Origin: Synechococcus sp. WH 8101
GTDB taxonomy: Bacteria > Cyanobacteriota > Cyanobacteriia > PCC-6307 > Cyanobiaceae
Length of the DNA stretch: 64,000 nt
Assembly: GCF_004209775.1 (NCBI RefSeq)
Contig: NZ_CP035914.1
Span: forward strand, 2,108,001-2,172,000
Direction: 5' to 3'
Under the pieces are notes generated by a model. That model was not told where the DNA came from. It saw only the letters and a program-made list of their open reading frames with translations, and did not search any database. Below, one piece after another: positions 1 to 8,508 of the stretch. Both the position numbers and the translations under genes were made by a program. Numbering within the stretch: the first letter of the stretch is position 1; each line of letters opens with the position of its first letter.

Positions 1-974
1 AGGCGCTCCATGATCTCAGCGCTGAGACCGGGAATATTGACGGCGCTGCGGGCGGGCAGACCGAGCAAGACGTCACGGATCTGCTCGGCCACATCAATCG
101 CCACATTCTCCTGAGCCTCCTCGGTTGAGGCACCCAGGTGGGGCGTGAGCACCAGACCCCTCTCTACCGCACGAAGCGGAGAGTCCACCGCGAGGGGTTC
201 GCTGGCAAACACGTCGAGACCAGCCCCAGCAATCACACCGGTGTTGATGGCCTCAGCGATGGCCGCCTCATCGACGATGCCGCCCCGGGCGCAATTCACA
301 AGGCGGGCGGTGGACTTCATGCTGCGCAGCAACTCCGCATTCACCAGGTTCTCGGTGTCTGGAGTGCGCGGAATGTGCAGGGTGATGTAGTCGGCCGTGC
401 GAAACAGCTCGTTGAGCTGGGTGAGTCGCACCTGCATCTGCTGAGCCCGATCAGCGGAAATGAACGGATCGAAAGCGATCACATCCATGCCCATCGCCTT
501 GGCTACCCGGGCCACATGGGACCCGATTTTTCCGAGCCCCACCACCCCGAGGGTTTTCTTGTAGAGCTCGTTCCCCACATATTTCTTGCGATCCCAGGCG
601 CCCTCCCGCATCGAGGCATGGGCCTGAGGCACATGGCGGGACAGAGACAGCAGCAAGGCCAGGGCATGCTCCGCCGCCGCAATGGTGTTGCCCTCCGGTG
701 AATTCACCACCAGCACACCCCGTTGGGTGGCCGCCGGCACGTCGACATTGTCGACACCAACGCCGGCGCGGCCGATGATGCGCAGCCGATCGGCGGCAGC
801 GATCACGTCGGCGGTGACCTGCGTGCCGGAACGGATCATCAGGGCGTCGTAATCGCCGATGATCGCCTTCAGTTCATCGGGGCTGAGACCGGTGCGCTGA
901 TCCACCTGTGCCACCTGGCCAAGGATGTCGATCCCCGCCTGATCAATGGGATCGGAAACCAGAACTTTCGTCAT
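1..974 (-). CDS. serA: D-3-phosphoglycerate dehydrogenase (N-terminal part, cut by window edge)
   Basis: First enzyme of the phosphorylated serine pathway: it oxidises 3-phosphoglycerate to 3-phosphohydroxypyruvate with NAD+. The minus-strand reading frame from ATG at 974 gives 324 residues starting MTKVLVSDPI and runs off the left edge. The NAD-binding GLGKIG motif is at residues 146-151. The catalytic-arginine region (NCARGGIVDE) and the catalytic histidine region (LTPHLGAST) both follow. The missing C-terminal part would hold the intervening and ACT domains of the roughly 528-residue cyanobacterial enzyme. It is divergent from the next gene, with about 120 bases between them that must hold both promoters. 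Confidence 0.96.
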   Translation of the reverse strand, partial: MTKVLVSDPIDQAGIDILGQVAQVDQRTGLSPDELKAIIGDYDALMIRSGTQVTADVIAAADRLRIIGRAGVGVDNVDVPAATQRGVLVVNSPEGNTIAAAEHALALLLSLSRHVPQAHASMREGAWDRKKYVGNELYKKTLGVVGLGKIGSHVARVAKAMGMDVIAFDPFISADRAQQMQVRLTQLNELFRTADYITLHIPRTPDTENLVNAELLRSMKSTARLVNCARGGIVDEAAIAEAINTGVIAGAGLDVFASEPLAVDSPLRAVERGLVLTPHLGASTEEAQENVAIDVAEQIRDVLLGLPARSAVNIPGLSAEIMER

Positions 975-1093
975 CAACCGGCGGAACACAGCCACCCTTC
1001 ACTGTAGAGAGCGGCTCGCAAAGCTCCTGTTGTGCAGCGGACCATGACACAGCGGCCCACAGGCGAGACTTGGCGATTGGCGAGGGGATGGTC

Positions 1094-1612
1094 ATGCCGG
1101 TCTGCGTGCTGGTGCTGAAGGAGCTGAAGGACGCAACCAGCCTCAGGCAACGACTGGATGCTGAACCGTTCCCCCTGCGCCAATGTCTGCTCGTGGCACC
1201 GGAGGGGGAGGACAACGCCGCTGCCGTGGCGATGGATCAGGTGGATCTGCTCAATCCGAGTCTGGCCCGCCAACGGCGCCAACGGTCCATGGCCCGCTGG
1301 CTGATGCCCTTCGGCTTCTTCGCTGGCCTCACCTTCACCCAGATCACCAACCTGGAGACCTTCTCGGCCCTGGGCCCCTGGGGAGAACCGGTCGTGGGGG
1401 GCCTGCTGGGACTGGGCTCAGGCCTGATGGGCAGTTATGCCGCCGCCGCCAGCGTGCCGTCCGACAACGAAGACGGCGTGCGCATCCTGCGCAATCGCCA
1501 TGAGGAAAGACGCTGGCTGCTGCTGCTGGAAACCCCGAGCGGGGTTGAACCGCCCTGGCAGCTGCTGCAGAGCGCCCGTCCCCTGCAGGTGGTGCGCCTC
1601 AGCGAACTCTGA
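1094..1612 (+). CDS. conserved hypothetical membrane protein
   Basis: 172-residue protein that I do not recognise as a named family. Two hydrophobic segments lie at about residues 68-86 and 99-120. They are preceded by a basic stretch (RQRRQRSMARW) and followed by a soluble tail, so it is probably an inner or thylakoid membrane protein with cytoplasmic ends. I chose the ATG at 1094 because GAGGGG sits 6 bases before it; the in-frame ATG at 1088 lies only one base after GAGGGG, and an open frame continues upstream to 908. Its TGA overlaps the ATG of the S4-domain gene by one base, so the two are translationally coupled. Function unknown. Confidence 0.75.
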   Translation: MPVCVLVLKELKDATSLRQRLDAEPFPLRQCLLVAPEGEDNAAAVAMDQVDLLNPSLARQRRQRSMARWLMPFGFFAGLTFTQITNLETFSALGPWGEPVVGGLLGLGSGLMGSYAAAASVPSDNEDGVRILRNRHEERRWLLLLETPSGVEPPWQLLQSARPLQVVRLSEL

Positions 1613-2406
1613 TGCTCCCCCGCGCCGAACTGCTGCAGGGGGCCCGCAACCGGGAGGGCCTTGAACGCCTGCTCGATCAGGCGGAGGCGGTGCTGCGCAC
1701 CTGGCAGCCCCAGTGGAGCCCTTTTCTGGAGGCCCCCTTACAGGAGGAGGCCTTCGACCGTTTCTCCAGCCTCACCGAACTGTCCTGGCGGCGAGAGGGT
1801 GGATACCCCGGCGCTGAGCGCTGTCGCCTGCTCTGCCAGCGACGGGATCCCGACCTTGAACCGGGTTCGGAAGCGCAGGAGCCAGCTCCGATTGTGGGGC
1901 TAACGGTGGAGGGAAATTTCCTGTTTGACCCGATTGTTCCCGCCGACATCCGCCGGGCACTCGCCCCCCTGGGCGGTGCCCCTGAGCAACTCGGCGACGT
2001 CTGGATCCGTGGCGATCGTGGCGCCCAGCTGCTCTGCACTCCGGAGGCCGCCGATCGCCTGAACGGACGACAGGGCCGACTGCGCGACGTGGAGATCCAC
2101 TGCGAAACCATGCCGATCGATGCTCTTCAGCTGCCGGTGCGCCGCGCCATCAAGCGCTTCAGCAGCGTGGAGGCGTCCTGCCGACTCGATGCAATCGCCT
2201 CAGCCGGCTTCGGGTTGTCCCGCAGCAAGGTGAGCCAGGAGATCCGATCGGGGCAGCTGCGCCTGAATTGGGAGCCGATCCGTCAGGCCAGCAGGGAGCT
2301 CAAAGTGGGCGACCGATTGCAGCTCCAGAACCGAGGCAGCGTCGAGGTGCTGTCGCTGACGCTCACCAAGCGTGAACGATGGCGGGTGGAGATGGAGCGA
2401 CGATGA
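1612..2406 (+). CDS. photosystem II S4 domain protein (RNA-binding S4)
   Basis: 264-residue protein of the cyanobacterial and plant family called photosystem II S4 domain protein. The N-terminal two thirds is family-specific and starts MLPRAELLQGARNREGLERL. An S4-type RNA-binding domain lies at about residues 185-250, with the pattern GFGLSRSKVSQEIRSG followed by LNWEPIRQASRELKVGDRL. Members are linked to photosystem II function by name and phylogenetic spread; the RNA target is not known to me. It is coupled to the preceding membrane protein by a TGATG overlap. About 85 bases separate it from tRNA-Val. Confidence 0.88.
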   Translation: MLPRAELLQGARNREGLERLLDQAEAVLRTWQPQWSPFLEAPLQEEAFDRFSSLTELSWRREGGYPGAERCRLLCQRRDPDLEPGSEAQEPAPIVGLTVEGNFLFDPIVPADIRRALAPLGGAPEQLGDVWIRGDRGAQLLCTPEAADRLNGRQGRLRDVEIHCETMPIDALQLPVRRAIKRFSSVEASCRLDAIASAGFGLSRSKVSQEIRSGQLRLNWEPIRQASRELKVGDRLQLQNRGSVEVLSLTLTKRERWRVEMERR

Positions 2407-2492
2407 GACCTCATCACCACTCAACTGCTAGGTTCACTCTCACAGCAGTGCAACTGCTGGTCACGCCTCTCGCAGTGTTCGATGCGACGAGA

Positions 2493-2564
2493 GGGCGATT
2501 AGCTCAGAGGTAGAGCACTACCTTGACACGGTAGGAGTCACTGGTTCGATTCCAGTATCGCCCA
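2493..2564 (+). tRNA. tRNA-Val (anticodon GAC)
   Basis: A complete cloverleaf can be folded by eye. Acceptor GGGCGAT (2493-2499) pairs with ATCGCCC (2557-2563). The D arm contains AGCTC...GAGC. Anticodon stem CTACC/GGTAG encloses the loop TTGACAC, with anticodon GAC at 2525-2527. The T arm is CTGGTTCGATTCCAG. The discriminator base is A2564 and the CCA end is not encoded, as is common in cyanobacteria. It lies on the same strand just before murD. Confidence 0.96.
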
Positions 2565-2592
2565 CTTCCTTTCAACACGATCCAGCTCCATC

Positions 2593-3993
2593 ATGACGCG
2601 CACCGTGGTCGTGGGTCTGGGTCGCTCGGGAATCGGAGCGGCACGGTTGCTGCGGGCGCAGGGGAAAACCGTCACCGTGCTGGAACGGCTTGAAGGTGAC
2701 AGCCAGACCCGGCGAGCCAGAGATCTGATCGATCAGGGGATCGAGGTGCAGCTCGGTCGTCCGCTCACCCTGTCGAGTTTCGCGCCATGGCTCAACGACC
2801 TCGAAACGGTGGTGGTGAGTCCTGGGATCGACTGGAATCACCCCACCCTGGACGCCTTGCGGCAGCAGGGCGTGGCCGTGATCGGCGAAATGGCCCTGGC
2901 CTGGCAGTCCCTCAACGAAACGCCCTGGATCGGCATCACCGGAACCAACGGCAAAACCACGGTGACCCAACTGCTGCAGCACGTGCTCAGTTCAGGCGGG
3001 CTGCACGCCCCCATGGCAGGCAACGTGGGCCATTCCGCCGCTGAATTGGCCCTGAGCCTGAGTGCAGTGGCGCCCAACGGTGGAGACCCTGCAGCCCCGG
3101 ATTGGCTGGTGATGGAAATGAGCAGTTATCAGATCGAAGCTGCCGCGAGCGTGGCCCCTCGCATCGGCATCTGGACGACGCTGACGCCCGATCACCTGGA
3201 ACGGCACGGCACGCTGGAGGCCTATCGCGCCATTAAACGGGGGCTGCTCGAGCGCTCGCAGATTCGCATTTTCAATGCCGATGACTCCGACCTGCGCAGC
3301 CAGCGGGCGAGCTGGGACCACGGCCTCTGGATCAGTGCTGAGGGGGCTGGCGACGGAGCAACGGCCGCTGATCTCTGGTGCGATGCCATGGGCATTGTTC
3401 ACTGCAGGCGCCGAGGCCCCCTGTTTCCAGCCAGCGCACTGGCCATGCCAGGAGATCACAACCGCCAGAACCTGCTGATGGTGACCGCCGCGGCCCTGGA
3501 GGCGGGGCTGGAACCCGAGGTGATCGCCGCGGCCCTGCGCACCTTCCCGGGGGTGCCCCACCGCCTCGAACGGCTGGGAGAGCTCAAGGGCATGCAGGTG
3601 TTCAACGACAGCAAAGCCACCAATTTCGATGCGGCCGTGGTGGCGCTGCGCTCCGTGCCCAGGCCAGCGGTCGTGCTCGCCGGGGGCCAGACCAAACAAG
3701 GTGAGGCGGGCGAATGGCTCACCCTGATGGGCGAACGCAGCTGCGCGGTTGTGCTGTACGGCAGTGGCGCCGAGGAACTCGCCAACCTCCTCAGCTCCGG
3801 CGGTTACCCCGGCCAGATCAGACGCTGCGACGACCTTGAGGCAGCCGTGCCGATCGCCGTCGAACTCGGCCATCAGTTGCGCGCGGGCACGCTGCTGCTG
3901 TCGCCGGCCTGCGCCAGCTTCGACCAATACAGCGATTTCGAGGCACGAGGCGACCATTTCCGCACGCTGATTGCCACGCAGCTGAGCACCTAA
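2593..3993 (+). CDS. murD: UDP-N-acetylmuramoyl-L-alanine:D-glutamate ligase
   Basis: Cytoplasmic Mur ligase that adds D-glutamate to UDP-MurNAc-L-Ala with ATP during peptidoglycan precursor synthesis. The 466-residue protein is of normal length. The N-terminal Rossmann part starts TRTVVVGLGRSGIGAARLL. The ATP-binding loop GITGTNGKTT is near residues 113-122. The central domain carries the carbamylated-lysine/DHLERHGTLEAY region, and the C-terminal domain holds FNDSKATN and the LLSPACASFDQYSDFEARGD block typical of MurD. It starts 28 bases after the tRNA gene and is followed by an EVE-domain gene. Confidence 0.97.
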   Translation: MTRTVVVGLGRSGIGAARLLRAQGKTVTVLERLEGDSQTRRARDLIDQGIEVQLGRPLTLSSFAPWLNDLETVVVSPGIDWNHPTLDALRQQGVAVIGEMALAWQSLNETPWIGITGTNGKTTVTQLLQHVLSSGGLHAPMAGNVGHSAAELALSLSAVAPNGGDPAAPDWLVMEMSSYQIEAAASVAPRIGIWTTLTPDHLERHGTLEAYRAIKRGLLERSQIRIFNADDSDLRSQRASWDHGLWISAEGAGDGATAADLWCDAMGIVHCRRRGPLFPASALAMPGDHNRQNLLMVTAAALEAGLEPEVIAAALRTFPGVPHRLERLGELKGMQVFNDSKATNFDAAVVALRSVPRPAVVLAGGQTKQGEAGEWLTLMGERSCAVVLYGSGAEELANLLSSGGYPGQIRRCDDLEAAVPIAVELGHQLRAGTLLLSPACASFDQYSDFEARGDHFRTLIATQLST

Positions 3994-4019
3994 CCTCTGC
4001 TCAGGAAACGGACATCGCC

Positions 4020-4481
4020 TTGGCCTACTGGCTGATGAAAAGTGAGCCGGATGCTTACAGCATCGAGGATCTGGCCCGAGAAGGCACCACCCTCTGGGAT
4101 GGCATCCGCAATTATCAAGCTCGCAATTTCATGCGCAGCATGAACGTTGGCGATCGTGCTTTTTTCTATCACTCCAACTGCAAACCACCAGGAATCGTGG
4201 GGCTGATGGAAGTCGTGGAGACCGGCTTGGTGGATCCCAGCCAGTTCGATCCGAACTCGAAGTATCACGATCCGGCCTCCAAACCGGAGTCGCCACGCTG
4301 GGACTGCGTGAAGCTCCGCTATCTGGGGGTCTTCAGCGCGATCTTGAGCCTGGAGACCTTGCGCAACACCTACAGCGACGACGATCTGGCGGTGGTGCGG
4401 CGCGGCAACCGCCTCTCCATCCTGCCGGTGCCCGAAGCGATCGCCACGGATCTGCTGCAACGCCTTGGCGAGCTCCAGTAA
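4020..4481 (+). CDS. EVE domain-containing protein
   Basis: 153-residue protein made of a single EVE (PUA-like) domain, related to thymocyte nuclear protein 1 and its bacterial homologues. The opening AYWLMKSEPDAYSIEDL and the DGIRNYQARNFMRSMNVGDRAFFYHSN block are diagnostic. EVE domains are thought to bind modified bases in nucleic acids; the ligand here is unknown. The start codon is TTG at 4020, with an AGGAAACG ribosome-binding stretch a suitable distance upstream. Its stop lies inside the start region of the next gene. Confidence 0.92.
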   Translation: MAYWLMKSEPDAYSIEDLAREGTTLWDGIRNYQARNFMRSMNVGDRAFFYHSNCKPPGIVGLMEVVETGLVDPSQFDPNSKYHDPASKPESPRWDCVKLRYLGVFSAILSLETLRNTYSDDDLAVVRRGNRLSILPVPEAIATDLLQRLGELQ

Positions 4482-5202
4482 CGGCGCGGTGCCCAGCGGA
4501 AGGGAGGTCCTCCCGCTCGCCACGGTGTTGCCACGGGCCTGGATCGGATTCGGCAAAGCCCCCTGGCGCTGTGTGGGTCTGGCGGCCTTGATTCTGATCA
4601 CCCTGATGGGACCAGGGGTGCTGGCCAGCGACATGCAACGCAGTGGCTGGCCCCTGATCGCGAGCCTGGGCCACCTGCTCGTGGCCTGCAGTCTGCTGCT
4701 GCCGATCGCTCCCGCCATGGCGTTGCTGCAGCTGGCGGATCAACTGCTCCCAGGGTCAGGAGCCACTCCTGAAGGCCACAACCATCCCCAACCCATCACA
4801 AGGCTGTGGCTCTGGCGTCAGGGCGTAGCACTGCTGCTGCTCGAGCTGCTGATCCTGGCCGGCGGACTGACCGGCCTGAAGCTACTGAGCGCCCTCTTGA
4901 TCGCCCAGAGCGGCGTGTTGGCTGGAGCGGCGCTGCTCGCTGGCGGCCTTGCTCTGAGCGGCTGGACAGCCGGGCAGCTGCTGGCCTTCCCGTTGCTGGT
5001 CCATCACCGGCATCGACCTCTGGCCGCCATGGAGCACAGCAGGCGCCTGGTGAATAGCAACCGCCTCAAGGTGCTGGCCCTGATCGGCCTTCTTCTCGGG
5101 CTCAATGCCGTGGGACTGATGGGTGCCTGCCTCGGGCTGCTCGTGAGCATTCCCTTGAGTGCCTTGGTACTGATGGCCAGCTGCCGGACTCAGGCGTCCT
5201 GA
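4465..5202 (+). CDS. conserved hypothetical multi-pass membrane protein
   Basis: Up to 245 residues with about five or six hydrophobic spans: roughly residues 30-50, 63-85, 118-140, 145-172 and 205-240. No family is recognised with confidence. The ends are short, so it may be a small channel-like or accessory membrane protein. The TTG start at 4465 overlaps the EVE gene by 17 bases; a GTG at about 4489 would remove the overlap, and the start is uncertain. Its 3' end overlaps the convergent DUF2811 gene by 13 bases. Confidence 0.72.
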   Translation: MASSSNGAVPSGREVLPLATVLPRAWIGFGKAPWRCVGLAALILITLMGPGVLASDMQRSGWPLIASLGHLLVACSLLLPIAPAMALLQLADQLLPGSGATPEGHNHPQPITRLWLWRQGVALLLLELLILAGGLTGLKLLSALLIAQSGVLAGAALLAGGLALSGWTAGQLLAFPLLVHHRHRPLAAMEHSRRLVNSNRLKVLALIGLLLGLNAVGLMGACLGLLVSIPLSALVLMASCRTQAS

Positions 5203-5519
5203 AGCAAAGACTGTCGACAAAAAAGGTTGCCCACATAGAGACGGGTGATCGACCTGGAGCTGACCCCGTTCTGCACCAGAAAGCCAGCCAGTGCGGCCTG
5301 CACCAGGCGGTAGTGGTCCCAGTTGGGGTGTCGCTCGATGAAACGACGCATGGCCTGTTGGAGCGGTTCGGGAAGCTCGGTCTGAAAACTCACCGTCGCG
5401 GTTTCAGCCAGCTGGGGGGCGGGAGCTCGATGACCTGAGGGCGCCCCAACCGACACAGGCACCCGCGCTTCCGCAACCTCTCCGGTGTTCACCACCCCCA
5501 TGTCGTGCACTGACCGCAT
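5190..5519 (-). CDS. DUF2811 family protein
   Basis: 109-residue cyanobacterial protein. The C-terminal 65 residues match the DUF2811 pattern as I remember it: VSFQTELPEPLQQAMRRFIE, then HPNWDHYRLVQAALAGFLVQ, then a short tail ending in LYVGNLF. The N-terminal 40 residues are low-complexity and may be dispensable; an internal Met at 5501 is an alternative start. The function of the family is unknown. It is convergent with the preceding membrane protein and overlaps it by 13 bases. Upstream of it lies the intergenic region with DnaA-box-like motifs. Confidence 0.8.
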   Translation of the reverse strand: MRSVHDMGVVNTGEVAEARVPVSVGAPSGHRAPAPQLAETATVSFQTELPEPLQQAMRRFIERHPNWDHYRLVQAALAGFLVQNGVSSRSITRLYVGNLFCRQSLLQDA

Positions 5520-5827
5520 CCCAGACCCCTCAAACGCTCACTAGTTCTCCACACCCTGAGGGCCACGTCAAGCGACGAATTTGACGCCCTTCCAAGCGGT
5601 TCTCCCGATGAGACTCCAGGCGCAAAGCCCTTTCCTGGCCTGTGATGCGGTTAACAGCCTGAGACAAGTCGCCTCGCGCCGCCCGTCAAGGGAGCCAGAG
5701 CCAGAAAGCCAACTTTTCCACAGCCGAAGCCCAGGCGCGTCATTCCACGCAAAAACCTGTGGAAAAGCCCCTCAAGACCACGCGGTCGACCGTGGAAAAA
5801 CAAAACCAAGAAAATGATCAGTAGGGC
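5520..5827. other. 308-base intergenic region with clustered DnaA-box-like 9-mers
   Basis: No convincing gene lies in this gap; a plus-strand open frame at 5581-5817 has no protein-like pattern. It contains TTTTCCACA at 5714-5722 and its exact reverse complement TGTGGAAAA at 5758-5766. One-mismatch copies lie at 5545-5553 (TTCTCCACA) and 5791-5799 (CGTGGAAAA). TTTTCCACA is the DnaA-box form usually cited for cyanobacteria. The right end, 5793-5825, is richer in A and T than its surroundings. The region may be a DnaA-binding locus, a DnaA-regulated promoter for DUF2811, or chance. Confidence 0.5.
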
Positions 5828-6208
5828 TTATGAAGGCGGGGAGTCCCAGAGCGTTCTCACCGCTGCCGTCATCGCCTGGGCTGCGGGGGCCGGCCAGTGT
5901 CCCTCCACGCCCCGATCCCCCAGGGTGTCGCCCTGCAGAACCACCCGCAGATCCCATTGATCGCGATCACCATCGAGACACCCCCACCAGGGCAAGCGCT
6001 CCAACTCCAGGCTCAAAGCCTCTTCAGCCATCAACTGATCGACCAGCGCTCGATGCTGCTCCACCAGGGCGGTGATCAGGGAGACAAGCTCGCGCCACTC
6101 GTCTCCGGTCAACTCAAAGGCCCATCCCTCACCACCAATCAAGACGGGATAGCGACGGCGGGCAGGATCCCAGGCCAGGCGCCAACCCGGACCCTCGCGC
6201 TGAATCAT
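5828..6208 (-). CDS. DUF1818 family protein
   Basis: 126-residue soluble protein matching the cyanobacterial DUF1818 family: [20 protein letters not shown] at the N-terminus, then [21 protein letters not shown] helical segment and the [19 protein letters not shown] strand region follow, ending in a GHWPAPA motif. The fold is compact alpha+beta; the biochemical role is unknown to me. Its ATG overlaps the rpoZ stop by four bases (ATGA), so it is co-translated with the RNA polymerase omega subunit. Confidence 0.82.
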   Translation of the reverse strand: MIQREGPGWRLAWDPARRRYPVLIGGEGWAFELTGDEWRELVSLITALVEQHRALVDQLMAEEALSLELERLPWWGCLDGDRDQWDLRVVLQGDTLGDRGVEGHWPAPAAQAMTAAVRTLWDSPPS

Positions 6209-6429
6209 CCAGGCAGAAGGTCAGGTTGGTCCTGCTCGTCGCTCAGTTCAACAATGGCCCGTTGCACCGGCTTGACACTGGATTCCTCCAACAAACCATC
6301 GAAATCGTCGAAACGACGCTGCTTGGCGCGGAAGGCAATGCGCACCGTGGTGAGGTAGCGATTACTCGACTGGCGGATCAGACTTTCGCCCCGTTTGGCG
6401 AGATCCTGGGCACTGACACCGGCACTCAT
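6205..6429 (-). CDS. rpoZ: DNA-directed RNA polymerase omega subunit
   Basis: Small subunit that helps fold and hold the beta' subunit (beta'/gamma in cyanobacteria) and supports sigma use. The 74-residue protein contains the conserved [20 protein letters not shown] core and the cyanobacterial tail [21 protein letters not shown] chose ATG 6429; GTG 6432 and TTG 6438 are in frame just upstream. It lies between a 94-residue unknown gene and DUF1818 on the same strand. Confidence 0.93.
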   Translation of the reverse strand: MSAGVSAQDLAKRGESLIRQSSNRYLTTVRIAFRAKQRRFDDFDGLLEESSVKPVQRAIVELSDEQDQPDLLPG

Positions 6430-6462
6430 CACGCGCAATCAACCGAAGCTTGATCTTTCACC

Positions 6463-6747
6463 TTAATTGAGCAGGTCGCTGTGAAAGGGAACGTGCATGG
6501 GATAGCTGCGCTGCAACGACCCCGGAACCCTGAGCACGATCTGACGGCCGAGCCCCATGGCCGCCAGGGGGCGGCGCACCAGCTCCAACAGACCACTGAT
6601 CTCCTCGAGATGACTGGCATCAAGGCACTCGATCCGAACACTGCCCCAGCTGCGCGAGATCCTGCAATCCCGCAGCGGTTCGAGCTTCGCCTCCAGCAGC
6701 GGCTCCTCGCGGTAAAAGGACAACACCAGACGCTGCAAGCGGTCCAT
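6463..6747 (-). CDS. conserved hypothetical protein upstream of rpoZ
   Basis: 94-residue soluble protein starting MDRLQRLVLSFYREEPLLEA at ATG 6747. It has an alternating strand/helix look (RISRSWGSVRIECLDAS, then HLEEISGLLELVRRPLAAMG, then QIVLRVPGSLQRSYPM) without hydrophobic spans. I do not recognise the family. The stop is 33 bases before rpoZ, so it is probably the first gene of a rpoZ-DUF1818 unit. It is divergent from the Hsp70-like gene with only 39 bases between start codons, so the promoters must overlap. A longer frame upstream exists but runs into the Hsp70 gene and is not credible. Confidence 0.72.
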   Translation of the reverse strand: MDRLQRLVLSFYREEPLLEAKLEPLRDCRISRSWGSVRIECLDASHLEEISGLLELVRRPLAAMGLGRQIVLRVPGSLQRSYPMHVPFHSDLLN

Positions 6748-6786
6748 ACCGATCCTCTTTAGTCTCACCACTTCTCCAACCTGCCC

Positions 6787-8421
6787 ATGGCAGCGGATCC
6801 CCCCCCGGCGGACGAAGAAAACCTTCAGGTTTCCCCCCGCAGCGGCACCCTGGCCATCGACCTCGGCAGCACCACCACCGTGGTGGCCTTCCAGGCGGAT
6901 GGCTCCAGGCACCTGGAACCGGTCGATCTGCCACCGATCAGCCGCACACCAGGCGAAGTTCCCAGCCTGTTGTGGCTCAAAGACAGCCATGACCCCCACC
7001 CCCTGGTGGGCCGCCAGGTGATCGACAGTGGCCTGAATGCCTGGGACGGGCCGGAACTGCTCAGGGATTTCAAACGCTCGATCGCAGGCAGCTGCCCAGA
7101 ACCAGGCGAGGCCCGCCGCAATCTCTCGGCGCAGGAGGCGGCGGAACGGTTACTGGCAGAGATCTGGCGTCGCCTACCGAACCGACTGAACGTGCACCGC
7201 TTGGTGCTGACAGCGCCGATCGACCATTACCGCGGCTATCGCCACTGGTTGGTGCGTGCCTGCCAGGCGCTGCCCGTCGACGCCATCGCCCTGGTGGATG
7301 AGCCAACGGCAGCGGCCCTCGGCGCGGGATTACCTCCCGGCTCCAAGCTGCTGGTGGTGGATCTGGGGGGGAGCACCATCGACATGGCGTTGGTGGCCCT
7401 AGAGGGGGGCGAAGGACGGGCAGCGCCTCTGGCCCAGCTGCTGCGCTTCAACGGCCGGATGCTGGGAAACAGTCGTCAGGCCCTTCGCTGCGCCAAGGTG
7501 CTGGGAAAAGCAGGCTTGCGCCTGGGCGGCAGGGATCTGGACCACTGGATCCTCGATCACCTCACAGGCGCGAGCCCTACCGCTGAGGGCGTGTTGCCGA
7601 TGGCCCTGCTCAATGCGGCGGAGCGGCTGAAATGCCGCCTGAGCGACCCTGACCTCGATGGGCAGACCACCGTCACGGAACTCGCCGTCGCCGGCGATGG
7701 TGCGGCGCCCTGTGAGCTGCGTCTGAACCGAGAGGAACTGAACCGTTTGCTCCATGAGCGCGGCCTGGTTGAAGCCCTGGATGATCTGCTGGAGCAGACC
7801 CTCGCCGGCGGCCGCCGCCACGGGGTGAACCTGGAGGACCTTCAGGGGGTGATGGCGGTTGGAGGCGGCGCTCGACTGCCCCTTCTGCGCGACTGGCTGG
7901 AACGACGCACCAGGCCCGTTCCCCTGCTCACTCCCGCCCCGGTGGAGGCGGTCGCCCGTGGTGCCCTGGCCCTGACCCCGGGTGTTCAGATCCGGGACGT
8001 GCTGCGTCACGGTGTCTCCCTGCGCTGCTGGGACCGACGCAGCAACCGCCATCATTGGCACCCGCTGTTCATGGCTGGACAGACCTGGCCCACCACCACG
8101 CCCCTGGAGATCGTCCTCGCCGCAGGATGTGACGAACAGAGACAGGTGGAGCTTGTGCTGGGGGAACCCGAGGTGGTCGCACACCACGACGTGGTGTTCC
8201 GCCACGGCTTGCCGACCCTGCAGTCCAGTGATCGCGCCCCCCGCATCCGTGCCTGGGATGGCGACCCTGTCGCCGTGCCGCTCCAGCCAGCGGGAACAGC
8301 AGGGGAAGACTGCCTGCGACTGCGTTGGTCTCTCGACGATGCATCTCAGCTGCGCGTGGAGATCGAGGATCTCCGCAACGGCAAGGCCCTGCCGTCGCTC
8401 GTCCTCGGCACCGTGAGATGA
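6787..8421 (+). CDS. Hsp70-like (DnaK-family) ATPase, divergent and short
   Basis: 544 residues with the actin-like ATPase fold of Hsp70. Phosphate-1 loop LAIDLGSTTTVVAFQ is at about 23-37, connect-1 LVDEPTAAALGAG follows, phosphate-2 LLVVDLGGSTIDMALV is near 190, and the adenosine motif MAVGGGARLPLLRDWL is near 358-373. The C-terminal part, about residues 395-544, is only 150 residues, shorter than the substrate and lid domains of DnaK (about 610-640 residues overall). There is no EEVD-like tail. This suggests a specialised Hsp70 relative and not a housekeeping DnaK. No grpE or dnaJ is adjacent. The next gene encodes a membrane-anchored helical protein in the same direction, a possible partner. 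Confidence 0.88.
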   Translation: MAADPPPADEENLQVSPRSGTLAIDLGSTTTVVAFQADGSRHLEPVDLPPISRTPGEVPSLLWLKDSHDPHPLVGRQVIDSGLNAWDGPELLRDFKRSIAGSCPEPGEARRNLSAQEAAERLLAEIWRRLPNRLNVHRLVLTAPIDHYRGYRHWLVRACQALPVDAIALVDEPTAAALGAGLPPGSKLLVVDLGGSTIDMALVALEGGEGRAAPLAQLLRFNGRMLGNSRQALRCAKVLGKAGLRLGGRDLDHWILDHLTGASPTAEGVLPMALLNAAERLKCRLSDPDLDGQTTVTELAVAGDGAAPCELRLNREELNRLLHERGLVEALDDLLEQTLAGGRRHGVNLEDLQGVMAVGGGARLPLLRDWLERRTRPVPLLTPAPVEAVARGALALTPGVQIRDVLRHGVSLRCWDRRSNRHHWHPLFMAGQTWPTTTPLEIVLAAGCDEQRQVELVLGEPEVVAHHDVVFRHGLPTLQSSDRAPRIRAWDGDPVAVPLQPAGTAGEDCLRLRWSLDDASQLRVEIEDLRNGKALPSLVLGTVR

Positions 8422-8508
8422 GGGGACCGTGCGGTGAGGCGTCCGTCCACAGGACAATCAGAACCGATGCACCTCTACATAGAAAGATGGTGATTCCGCC
8501 TGATCGCT

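Noticed and set aside
5581-5817. 78-aa plus-strand open frame in the DnaA-box gap
   Set aside because: Composition not protein-like (Ser/Pro/Arg-rich, no hydrophobic core) and it overlaps the clustered 9-mers; likely chance.
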